A stretch of 64,000 bases of DNA from JACCTU01 sp963737405. GTDB lineage: Bacteria > Actinomycetota > Thermoleophilia > Gaiellales > Gaiellaceae. Both the position numbers and the translations under genes were made by a program. The stretch is taken from assembly GCA_963737405.1 (NCBI GenBank), contig CAVTSL010000005.1:248001-312000 (forward strand), in the 5' to 3' direction. This document shows positions 27,969-35,888 of this stretch, one piece after another. Every line of letters starts with the position of its first letter. The first letter of the stretch is position 1. The notes under the pieces were generated by a model. It did no database searches. It saw only the letters and a list, made by a program, of their open reading frames with translations, and had not been told where the DNA came from.

Positions 27969-28824
27969 AGCCGCCGCACACGTCGGAAGCGGGAAGGTCC
28001 GCGAGCTCTACGCGCTCGACGACGACCGTCTGCTGCTCGTCGCGAGCGATCGCATCTCGACCTTCGACGTCGTCCTGCCGACCGAGATCCCCGACAAGGG
28101 ACGCGTCCTCACCGGGCTTGCCGGGTTCTGGTTCGCGCGGACGCGGGACATCGTCCCGAACCACCTCATCTCGCTCGCGGACGACGGCCGCACGACCGAG
28201 TGCCGGCGGCTCGAGATGCTGCCGATCGAGTGCGTCGTCCGCGGCTACCTGTCCGGCTCGGGCTGGAAGGACTACGTCGCGACCGGTGCCACGTCGGGCC
28301 ACGTCCTTCCGAGCGGGATGCAGGAGTCCGATCGACTCCCGGAGCCGATCTTCACGCCGGCGACGAAGGCGCAGGAAGGCCACGACGAGAACATCGACGC
28401 CGCGCGCGCCTCCGAGCTCGTCGGCGAGGAGCGTTTCCGCGAGGTCGAGCGGGTCGCGCTCGCGCTCTACGCCTTTGCCGCCGAGTACGCGCTCGAGCGC
28501 GGGATCATCATCGCGGACACGAAGTTCGAGTTCGGAGTCGACGAGGAAGACCGGCTCGTGCTCGGCGACGAGGCGCTCACGCCCGACTCGTCGCGCTTCT
28601 GGCCGGCGGACGAGTATCGCCCCGGCGGCGCGCAGCCGTCGTTCGACAAGCAGTTCGTCCGCGACTACTGCGAGACGCTCGGCTGGGACAAGACCGCTCC
28701 CGGCCCCGAGCTCCCGGACAACGTCGTCGCGGGGACGCGCGCACGGTATGTCGAGGCGTTCGAGCGCGTGACCGGGATCCCGTTCGACGACTACCTGGCC
28801 GAGCCCGCGGTCGTGCTGCGGTGA
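27961..28824 (+). CDS. purC: SAICAR synthase
   Basis: PurC adds aspartate to CAIR with ATP. Motifs are VGSGKVRELYALDDDRLLLV then ASDRISTFDVVLPTEIPDKG, ECVVRGYLSGSGWKDY, FTPATKAQEGHDENI and IADTKFEFGVDEE. It is 287 residues, the length of the longer SAICAR synthases. GAGGAG lies before the ATG at 27961, which overlaps the purB stop, and the stop overlaps purS. Confidence 0.96.
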   Translation: MPEAAAHVGSGKVRELYALDDDRLLLVASDRISTFDVVLPTEIPDKGRVLTGLAGFWFARTRDIVPNHLISLADDGRTTECRRLEMLPIECVVRGYLSGSGWKDYVATGATSGHVLPSGMQESDRLPEPIFTPATKAQEGHDENIDAARASELVGEERFREVERVALALYAFAAEYALERGIIIADTKFEFGVDEEDRLVLGDEALTPDSSRFWPADEYRPGGAQPSFDKQFVRDYCETLGWDKTAPGPELPDNVVAGTRARYVEAFERVTGIPFDDYLAEPAVVLR

Positions 28825-29063
28825 GGGCGACCGTCGTCGTCCGGCCGAAGGAAGGGATCCTCGACCCGCAGGGGCAAGCGGTCGAGAGCTCGCTGCGCCA
28901 GCTCGGCTTTCCCGTCGGCGAGGCCCGCGTCGGTCGCGTCGTCGATCTCGAGCTCGAGTCGACCGACGCCGCGCAGGCGCGAGCCGAGGTCGAGCGCATG
29001 TGCGAGCAGCTCCTGGCGAACCCGCTCATCGAGAGCTTCGAGATCGAGCTGACCGAGGCGTGA
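28821..29063 (+). CDS. purS: FGAM synthase subunit PurS
   Basis: PurS is the small structural subunit that bridges PurL and PurQ in the three-part FGAM synthase. The 80-residue protein fits the family: TVVVRPKEGILDPQGQAVES, ARVGRVVDLELE and the end LLANPLIESFEIELTE. GTG overlaps the purC stop and its stop overlaps the purQ GTG. The large subunit gene purL does not follow in this window. Confidence 0.95.
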   Translation: MRATVVVRPKEGILDPQGQAVESSLRQLGFPVGEARVGRVVDLELESTDAAQARAEVERMCEQLLANPLIESFEIELTEA

Positions 29064-29755
29064 GCGAGCGCAGGCCGAAGATCGCCGTGCTGACCTTCCC
29101 GGGGTCGAACGACGACCGCGACGCGGCGTGGGCGCTCCATGCCCTCGGTGCCGACCCTGTGTCGGTCTGGCACCGCGACGATGCGCTTCCCGACGTGTCG
29201 GGTGTCGTCCTGCCCGGCGGGTTCTCGTACGGCGACTACCTTCGCTGCGGCGCGATCGCCCGCTTCGCTCCGGCGATGGAGGCGGTCGGTCGCTTCGCCG
29301 CCGACGGCGGGCCCGTGCTCGGAATCTGCAACGGCTTCCAGATCCTCTGCGAGGCCGGGCTCCTGCCGGGCGTGCTCCGCCCGAACCGGTCGCTCGAGTT
29401 CATTTGTCGTGATGTGCGCGTGCGCGTCGTGCGCGCGGACACGAAGCTCACCGCGCGTTGCACCGAGGGGCAGACGCTGTCGATCCCCGTCAAGCACGGC
29501 GAAGGCTGCTGGTACGCCGACGACGAGCTCTACAGCGAGCTGACCGACCTCGACCAGATCGTCCTGCGCTATGAGGACAACCCGAACGGCGCAGTCCACG
29601 ACGTCGCGGGAGTCTGCAACCGGGAGGGCAACGTGCTCGGGCTGATGCCCCATCCGGAGCACGCGGTCGATCCGCTGCTCGGATCGGCCGACGGCTCGTT
29701 CATCCTCGCGTCGCTCGTCGACGCCGCACGCGACCGCGAAGCGGCACTCGTCTAG
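29060..29755 (+). CDS. purQ: FGAM synthase glutaminase subunit PurQ
   Basis: PurQ releases ammonia from glutamine for PurL. It is a class I glutamine amidotransferase of 231 residues with nucleophile Cys about 90 in GPVLGICNGFQIL and the His-Glu pair in LGLMPHPEHAVDPLLG. The N-terminus KIAVLTFPGSNDDRDA and VVLPGGFSYGDYLRCGAIA are family marks. GTG overlaps purS. The purine gene run ends here; the next gene is on the other strand and overlaps the purQ stop by 4 bp. Confidence 0.96.
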   Translation: MSERRPKIAVLTFPGSNDDRDAAWALHALGADPVSVWHRDDALPDVSGVVLPGGFSYGDYLRCGAIARFAPAMEAVGRFAADGGPVLGICNGFQILCEAGLLPGVLRPNRSLEFICRDVRVRVVRADTKLTARCTEGQTLSIPVKHGEGCWYADDELYSELTDLDQIVLRYEDNPNGAVHDVAGVCNREGNVLGLMPHPEHAVDPLLGSADGSFILASLVDAARDREAALV

Positions 29756-30042
29756 GCATCACCTCCGAAGCCCAGGGTCTCGGCGAGCTCGGGATGCTTG
29801 AGCAGCGCCTGGCGCAGACGCTCGACGTCTCGCGCGCGGAGGGTCACCGGTCCGCGTCGCGCCGAGCCGTCGGTCGTGTACGCGAACCGGACGAACCGCT
29901 CGCCCTTCGCGTTCTCGAGGAGCTGGACGACGGAGGCGAACCGACGCTCCCCGGCTCGCTGCGGGATCTCGAGCTGGTCGACGAGGGCGGCGTCGCCCCA
30001 CGGCGTCGCGGCTTTGACGCTTGCTCGGGCTTTCGTGCTCAT
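29752..30042 (-). CDS. Small hypothetical protein
   Basis: The 96-residue product begins STKARASVKAATPWGDAALV and continues through QLEIPQRAGERRFASVVQLL to a strand-like segment RFVRFAYTTDGSARRGPVTL and a C-terminal helix RDVERLRQALLKHPELAETLG. It has no membrane segment or cysteine and I recognise no family. ATG at 30042 has no obvious ribosome site. It ends inside the purQ stop codon, tail to tail, and diverges from dinB (74 bp gap). Confidence 0.6.
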   Translation of the reverse strand: MSTKARASVKAATPWGDAALVDQLEIPQRAGERRFASVVQLLENAKGERFVRFAYTTDGSARRGPVTLRARDVERLRQALLKHPELAETLGFGGDA

Positions 30043-30116
30043 GAGAACGACCGTAGCGGCGAAGGTGTGCCGTGTCTGTGTCGCGTCTGTGCCGAATGTG
30101 AGACTTCTCCTCCACA

Positions 30117-31172
30117 GTGATCGTCGCGCACGTCGATCTGGACGCCTTCTTCGCCGCCGTCGAGGAGCTCGACGATCCGAGCCTGCGCGCGCGGCCGCTC
30201 GTCGTCGGAGGCGACCCACACGGCCGAGGAGTCGTCGCGACGGCGAACTACGCGGCGCGCCGGTTCGGCATCCACTCCGCCATGAGCTGCGCGGAGGCGC
30301 TCCGCCGCTGCCCGACCGCGATCTTCCTGCGGCCGCGGCATTCGCGTTACCGCGACGTCTCGCGGAGTGTCTGGGCCACGATCCGCGAGCTCGCGCCGGT
30401 CGTCGAGCAGACCGGCATCGACGAGGGCTACCTCGACCTGACCGACGAGGCCCCGGACTTCCTCGCGGCTCGGGCACTCGCGGAGGCGATCCAGACCGCC
30501 GTCCGCGGGACGACCAGTCTCACCTGCTCGCTCGGGATCGCGAGCTGCAAGGTCGTCGCGAAGATCGCGAGCGACCGGCGCAAGCCGGCCGGGATCACCG
30601 TCGTCTCGGCCGGGAAGGAGGCGGCGTTCCTCGCCCCGCTCGACGTTCGCCGACTGCCGGGCGTCGGACCACGAGCGGAGGCGCGACTTCGCCCTGCCGG
30701 CGTGACGACGATCGGAGGCCTGGCTGCGCTCACGGACGACGAGCTTGCGACGCTGCTGCCGGGGAAGCTCGGCACGGAGCTCCGCGAGCGGGCACACGGC
30801 ATCGACCGGCGGCGGGTCGTCGCGGTCTCCGAACCCCCGGTCTCGATCAGCCACGAGGAGACGTTCGACCACGACGTCGCAGACCGCGACCGCCTGCACG
30901 GCGAGCTGCGCCGGATGGCGGACAGCATCTCCCGTCGACTGAACGAGCGCGGTCTCTACGCCCGAACCGTCACGACCAAGCTGCGCTACGGCGACTTCAC
31001 GACGCGCACGCGCTCGATGACGCTCACGACGGGGATCGAGGACGCGGACCGGATCCATCGGCTCGCGAGCGAGCTGCTGGAACGAGCGCTGACCGAACGC
31101 CCGGGCGCCCTGAGACTCGTCGGCGTCAGCGTGTCGGGACTGCAGCCTCTCGCGCAGCTCGCGCTCGTCTAG
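30117..31172 (+). CDS. dinB: DNA polymerase IV (Y family)
   Basis: DinB is an error-prone translesion polymerase. The N-terminus AHVDLDAFFAAVEELDDPSL holds the first metal-binding Asp residues, and the catalytic pair is in QTGIDEGYLDLTDE (about 100). The helix-hairpin-helix region DVRRLPGVGPRAEARLRPAG and the little-finger domain (TKLRYGDFTTRTRSMTLTT) complete the protein at 351 residues. It lacks a recognisable C-terminal clamp-binding extension. GTG at 30117 has no clear ribosome site. No certain LexA box was found upstream. Confidence 0.94.
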   Translation: MIVAHVDLDAFFAAVEELDDPSLRARPLVVGGDPHGRGVVATANYAARRFGIHSAMSCAEALRRCPTAIFLRPRHSRYRDVSRSVWATIRELAPVVEQTGIDEGYLDLTDEAPDFLAARALAEAIQTAVRGTTSLTCSLGIASCKVVAKIASDRRKPAGITVVSAGKEAAFLAPLDVRRLPGVGPRAEARLRPAGVTTIGGLAALTDDELATLLPGKLGTELRERAHGIDRRRVVAVSEPPVSISHEETFDHDVADRDRLHGELRRMADSISRRLNERGLYARTVTTKLRYGDFTTRTRSMTLTTGIEDADRIHRLASELLERALTERPGALRLVGVSVSGLQPLAQLALV

Positions 31173-31216
31173 CCCGTGCGCGAGGCAGATGAGATGCTCG
31201 GGCTCGCGCACCCGAC

Positions 31217-32542
31217 GTGGATCTCCCGACCGTGAGCGAACCGACGACCTCGTGGTGGCTCGAGGAGGCCCCGCCCGACGAGGCGGCGGCGCCGCTCACG
31301 CGCGACCTCGACGCGGACGTCGCGATCGTCGGCGGCGGCTACTGCGGCCTCTGGACCGCGCTCGCGCTCCACCGCCGCTCGCCCGAGCTCCGGGTGGTCC
31401 TGCTCGAAGCAGCTCGATGCGGACACGGCCCGAGCGGCCGAAACGGCGGCTTCCTCCACGGCTACTGGAGCATGCTCGGGTGGCTGCGCGAGGTGCTCGG
31501 CGACAAGCGCGCGCTCGAGCTCGCACGCGCAGGCGACAGGATCCTCCCGGCGGTGCGCGAGCTCGGCGAGGACGTCTGGCTCCGCGAGGCCGGCCTGCTC
31601 GAGGTCGCGACGACCGACGAGCAGGAGGCGTCGCTCGGCCACGCGGTCGAGACTGCCCGTGAGCTGCGAGTGCCGGACGAGGCGGTCGCGGTCTCGGCCG
31701 AGGAGGTCGAGCGACGCTGCGCCTCGCCCCGCTTCCGAAGCGGCGTCCTCTTCCGTGAGTGCGCGACCGTCCAGCCGGCGCGCCTCGCGCGCGCACTGCG
31801 GCGCGCGGCGCTCGCGGCCGGCGTCGAGATCTACGAGCAGAGCCCGGCCGAGCGCGTGCGGGACAACCGCGTGGAGACGCCGGGCGGCTCCGTCCGAGCC
31901 CGCGACGTCGTACTCGCGACGAACGCCGCGCTCGCGTCGTGGGGGCCGACCGCGCCGCGCCTCGCGCGCTTCCGCTCGTACGTCGTGCTGACCGAGCCCG
32001 TGCCCGACCTGCTCCGCGAGCTCGGCTGGACCGGCGGCGAGGCGATCAGCGACGGCCGGATGTTCCTGCACTACTTCCGCACCACCGAGGACGGCCGCGT
32101 GCTCATGGGCAGCGCGGGCGGAACCCGCCGCCATGCCGAGCGCGGGCTCCGGCTGCTCCTGCCCGCTCTCGCCGACGCGAAGATCACGCACGACTGGGGC
32201 GGCCCGATCGACGTCTCCGCCGACCGTCTCCCGCAAGTCGGCTCCCGTGGCCGCATCCACTACGCGGCCGGGTTCACCGGCAACGGCGTCGGCCCGACGT
32301 GGCTCGCGGCGCAGGCGCTCTCGTCGCTCGTCCTGCGCGCGAACGACGAGTGGTCGCGCCTTCCGCTCGTCGGCCGCTACGTCCCGCGGCTGCCGCCGTT
32401 CAAGAACGCGGGCGGCGAGCTCGTCCGCCGCTCGGTCCTCGCGCTCGAGGAGGCCGAGGAGGAAGGCCGGCGACGGCCGCTCGTCGCGCGCGCAGGCGCC
32501 GCGCTCCCGCGCCTGACGGGAACGCGGCTCGGGCTGCGTTAG
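31217..32542 (+). CDS. FAD-dependent amine oxidoreductase (DAO family, PuuB-like)
   Basis: The 441-residue flavoprotein has the dinucleotide motif ADVAIVGGGYCGLWTALALH (about 35-54), the acidic end of strand 2 in VVLLEA, the GRNGGF loop and the C-terminal YAAGFTGNGVGPTWLAAQAL of the DAO family. Relatives include gamma-glutamylputrescine oxidoreductase and other secondary-amine oxidases. Because the polyamine genes begin next door, oxidation of putrescine or a derivative is the likely role, releasing peroxide. GTG at 31217 or 31232 is the start. It converges with the monoamine oxidase gene; the structured element lies between. Confidence 0.83.
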   Translation: MDLPTVSEPTTSWWLEEAPPDEAAAPLTRDLDADVAIVGGGYCGLWTALALHRRSPELRVVLLEAARCGHGPSGRNGGFLHGYWSMLGWLREVLGDKRALELARAGDRILPAVRELGEDVWLREAGLLEVATTDEQEASLGHAVETARELRVPDEAVAVSAEEVERRCASPRFRSGVLFRECATVQPARLARALRRAALAAGVEIYEQSPAERVRDNRVETPGGSVRARDVVLATNAALASWGPTAPRLARFRSYVVLTEPVPDLLRELGWTGGEAISDGRMFLHYFRTTEDGRVLMGSAGGTRRHAERGLRLLLPALADAKITHDWGGPIDVSADRLPQVGSRGRIHYAAGFTGNGVGPTWLAAQALSSLVLRANDEWSRLPLVGRYVPRLPPFKNAGGELVRRSVLALEEAEEEGRRRPLVARAGAALPRLTGTRLGLR

Positions 32543-32704
32543 GAGGGTTTGGCGGAGTGGGCCTCGTCGTCGGGGTGCGATGGTCGTTCCGAGGCAAGGA
32601 CGCAGGGAGCGTCGATAGCCGAAGCTATCGACGCGACTGAGGACGCCGCATCGGGGTGACCAGCGCGGCCCGACGGCACAGCGCCTACTTCGCCGAACCC
32701 TCCT
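32541..32704 (+). other. Structured intergenic element bounded by 22-nt complementary arms
   Basis: Positions 32541-32562 (starting AGGAGGGTTTGGCGGAGT) can pair with 32683-32704 (ending CTTCGCCGAACCCTCCT) over all 22 positions, with three G-U wobbles in the + strand RNA. Inside lies a perfect 10-bp stem GCGTCGATAG/CTATCGACGC at 32609-32634 with a 6-nt loop. Near-repeats of GGGGTG and GGACGC occur on both sides of it. The element fills the entire gap between two converging genes and overlaps the stop of the left one by two bases. It could be a two-way terminator, a MITE-like insertion or an RNA gene. Confidence 0.55.
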
Positions 32705-34242
32705 CTACTTGAGGTCAGCGAGGATCTCGTCCGCGGCGCGCTCGCCCGTCTCCACCGCCCCGTTCAAGTAGCCCTGGAAGTCGATCGAGGTGTGCTCGCC
32801 GGCGAAGTGGCACGTTCCTTGCCGCCTGCCCTCCATCCCGGCGAACTTCGTGTACTGCCCCACCTTCCAGTACGAGTACGACCCCTTCGCCCACGGGTTC
32901 GCGGGCCAGAAGTCGACGAATGCCTTGCCGTTGTAGGCCTGGGTCAGGCCGGGAAGCACGGGCTCGATCTGTGCGAGGAACTGCTGCGCGCGCGACTGGG
33001 CCGTGCCGCTGCCGAAGCTCGCGCCGACCTTCCCGCCGGTGTAGTCGACGAGGATCCCGGACGTGCCGGGCTGCGCGCGCGTGACCTCCCAGGTGCTCTG
33101 GTAGCCCGCGGTCGGAGTACGTCTCGCCGCTGAAGCCTTGCGGGCTCCAGACGCGCTTCGAGAACTGGACGTGGAGCTTCGAGTTGGTGCCCATCCCCTG
33201 CTCCCGGATCGCCGTCTCTTTCAGCGGCTCCCAGCCGGCCTTCGAGAAGTCGACCGACCGATCGCATGATCGAGAACGGAAGCGCGAGGACGACGCGATC
33301 GGCGGTGATCGTCTTCGTCGCCGACCCTTGCCTGAACGTCAGCTCCCAGCGTCCGGCCGCGGTGACGCGGATCGCGACGAGCTCGGAGCCGGTCGTGATC
33401 TGACCGGCGAGCCGCTGCTCCAGCCGCGCGGGCACCTGGTCGTTGCCGCCCTACGACGTGGTACTTCTCGTTCGAGGCGCCGAAGATCCGCAGGTTGCCG
33501 GCCCCGCGATAGCCCAGCAGGTAGACGAGGTTCAAGCGAGCTCTGCTCGGCCGACTCGGCACCGTACTCGATGTTGTAGGCGACGTTGAGAAGCTGGCCG
33601 ATCTTCGAGTCGATCCCGCCCGGGAACGTCTCGTCGATCCAGTCGACGATCGACATCCGGTCGAGCTCTCGTCCGCGCGCTGTGAAGCTGTCGAACGTCG
33701 TCGGGTAGCTCGCGGCCGAGAGATCCTTGTGGAGCTTCTGCCAGCCCGCCTTGAGGTCGGCGGTCGCCTGCGCGTAGGAGTAGCGCGCTCCGTCGAACCA
33801 GTTCGTCTGCTCGTTGCCGTCCTCCGCCGAGAGCAGGTTGTCGAGCTTCAGCCCGAGCTCCGACGCGAGCTGCCTGAGCTGCGTGTGACCCTGGTCGATG
33901 AGCTCGCCGCCGTGCTCGGCGATCTGCCCCTCGGCGAAGAAGCCGCGAAGCGTCCAGCAGCGCCCGCCGATGCGGTCGGACGCCTCGTGCACCTCCGCGA
34001 CGACCCCGGCCTGCTTCAGCCGGTACGCGGCGGTGAGGCCGGCGAGCCCGGCACCGACGACGACGACCTTCCCGGGTGGGGTCGCCGCGCCTGCGCGCGA
34101 CGCGAGGACCCCGAATGCGGTCGTCGCCGCGCCCGCAGCTGCGGCGTCGCGCAGGAAGTCGCGCCTGCTCGAGCGGCGCTCCTCCGCCGCGACGTCGCGC
34201 AGTGATCCGCTGGAGCGTGCCCAGCAGTGGTGTTCTCGCCAT
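32705..34242 (-). pseudogene. Flavin monoamine oxidase, Tat-exported, five apparent frameshifts
   Basis: Read with five one-base corrections this is a full amine oxidase of about 510 aa: a twin-arginine signal (SSRRDFLRDAAAAGAATTAF), the FAD motif KVVVVGAGLAGLTAAYRLKQ, DRIGGRCWT, then EHGGELIDQGH, a middle domain, and the C-terminal FAD motif HFAGEHTSIDFQGYLNGAVE. Shifts fall near 34200-34206, 33533-33536, 33446-33451, 33251-33260 and 33104-33108, and each is one extra base. The span of 1538 nt minus five is divisible by three. No internal stop remains in the corrected frame. The enzyme would deaminate polyamines or monoamines outside the membrane. GGAGAGGGG precedes the ATG. It follows pucR by 22 bp. 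Confidence 0.82.
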
Positions 34243-34264
34243 GCCCCTCTCCTCTCCCTCGTCG

Positions 34265-35728
34265 TCAGTGCCCGGCAGCCCCGTTCGACGGAACGGCGCT
34301 GCGGGCCCGCAGTGCCTGGGTTGCCTTGACGGCCAGCCAGAGCTCCATCCGCTGCTCGGGCTCGTCCGGATGCCGCCCCGTCTGCTCCCGCAGGCGATCC
34401 ATCCGATAGCGGAGCGTGTGCCGGTGGATGCCGAGGCGGTCTGCGGCCTCGCTCCAGCGGCAGCCCGACTCGAGCAGCACGGACAGCGAGTCCGCGAGCC
34501 GGGGGTTCGTCGCGCTCGCGCCGAGCACGCGGTCGACGAACGCCTCGAGCGCTGCATCGGGCAGCGAGAGCAAGAGCTCGAGCGAGCCGAGGTCGCGATA
34601 GGACGCGACCGGCGTCGTCGCGGAGTCGATCGCCGCGCGCGCCTCGACGAGTGACCGCCCGAGCGCACGCCCGCGTGCGGGCCGGCCGATCCCGACGCGC
34701 GCCGACGGGTCGGCCTCGACGAGCTTGTGCGCGAGCGCGAGCGCGTCCTCCTCGGTCTCGACCTCGACGAGGAAGCCGGCGCGGTCCGGCCTCGCGGTCG
34801 AGAGGTAGCGGACGGAGCGGCGGTCGAGCAGGTCTGCGACTTCGCCGCGGACGCGCTCGCCGGTCGTGCCGTTCGACGCGGGCACGGCGAGGAGCGCGGC
34901 GTGCGAGCGGGCAGGGTCGAGCCCGAACGCCGCCATCCGGCGCGACGCCTCGCGATCGTCGAGGCGGTCGCTCTCGAGGTCCTCGAGCAGGTCGCCGGCG
35001 AGCCGCAGCTCGGCCGCGCTCACCGCACGGCGGCGCGAGAGCTCGAAGCCGAGCGCCGTCTGACCGTGGTGCAGCACGAGGCGGTCGTACTCGCCGAACG
35101 GACGTCCTTCGCGCGCCGCCTTGAGGATCGCGCCGCCGCCGAGCGGGAGCTCGAGCGCGGCGTCGAACGAGGCACGCCCGCCCGTGTGCCGCTCCGCCAC
35201 GACGCGCGACCGCTCGTCGAGCAGGGCGAGCGAGCAGCCGAGATGACCGCTCACGATCGAGAGCAGCGCCTGCAGGCCCCGACCCTCGAGGACGGCCTCG
35301 GCAAGCCGCTCGTTCACCTCGAGCGCGCGTGTCAGGCGCTCGAGCTGGTCGTTCGCGAGCCGTGCGCCGGCCGCCTTCGTGATCGCGACGAACGGCACCT
35401 CGTAGGGCACCGCGATCACGGGGAAGCCGAGCTTGTTCGCCTCCTCGACGAGCGCGGGCGGCGTCTCGGAGAAGCCGAAGCCGAGGCCGAAGCCGAGGCC
35501 CGCGAGCCCGTGCTTCGCCAGCCGCCGGAGGTACGCCCGCTGCGTCGTCGCCAGCTCGCCGACCCCGAGACCCGTGGTCAGGAGCAGCTCGCCGCCCTCG
35601 AGGAACGCCGTCGGATCGTCGAGCTCGGAGACGTGGAGCCAGGTCACCTCGGTGGCCAAGCCGTCCGCGCCGGCGGCGACGGTGAGGCCGAGGCCCTCGA
35701 ACTCGGCGATGTCGCGGACGGTCAGCAC
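34265..35728 (-). CDS. PucR family transcriptional regulator
   Basis: The 487-residue protein has the N-terminal PucR domain (LTVRDIAEFEGLGLTVAAGA), a GGDEF-like middle domain and a C-terminal helix-turn-helix of the CdaR/PucR type (ESGCRWSEAADRLGIHRHTL then RYRMDRLREQTG). Members activate amine, purine or sugar-acid catabolism genes. A short direct repeat gives a GFGLGFGFG stretch (GLAGLGFGLGFGFSETPP). GTG at 35728 is used. The gene is divergent from gabT-potABCD and upstream of the monoamine oxidase, so it very likely controls the amine genes. Confidence 0.88.
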   Translation of the reverse strand: MLTVRDIAEFEGLGLTVAAGADGLATEVTWLHVSELDDPTAFLEGGELLLTTGLGVGELATTQRAYLRRLAKHGLAGLGFGLGFGFSETPPALVEEANKLGFPVIAVPYEVPFVAITKAAGARLANDQLERLTRALEVNERLAEAVLEGRGLQALLSIVSGHLGCSLALLDERSRVVAERHTGGRASFDAALELPLGGGAILKAAREGRPFGEYDRLVLHHGQTALGFELSRRRAVSAAELRLAGDLLEDLESDRLDDREASRRMAAFGLDPARSHAALLAVPASNGTTGERVRGEVADLLDRRSVRYLSTARPDRAGFLVEVETEEDALALAHKLVEADPSARVGIGRPARGRALGRSLVEARAAIDSATTPVASYRDLGSLELLLSLPDAALEAFVDRVLGASATNPRLADSLSVLLESGCRWSEAADRLGIHRHTLRYRMDRLREQTGRHPDEPEQRMELWLAVKATQALRARSAVPSNGAAGH

Positions 35729-35888
35729 TCCGACACCACGGCCAAAGCTAGGGCCGTCCGGCGGCGATTGCAAGCCGCCTCTCGGCCAAGTCGTCCGAAG
35801 CGGACTCGACGCCGGGTCCAAAACAGCCGTCCGGATTCCTCCTCTTCGTCTCTTGCCCGCACGGCCCGTTCGTGGGTTGGATTGCGCC
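35729..35888 (+). promoter_or_regulatory. Divergent control region between pucR and gabT
   Basis: This 160-bp gap holds candidate operators: a palindrome GTCCG-AAG-CGGAC at 35793-35805, an inverted repeat GGCGGC/GCCGCC at 35760-35765 and 35774-35779, and two copies of GCCGTCCGG at 35753-35761 and 35826-35834. The shared core GTCCG occurs in the palindrome and in both direct repeats, which suggests one binding protein, perhaps the neighbouring PucR. No clear -35/-10 pair was seen. Confidence 0.45.
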
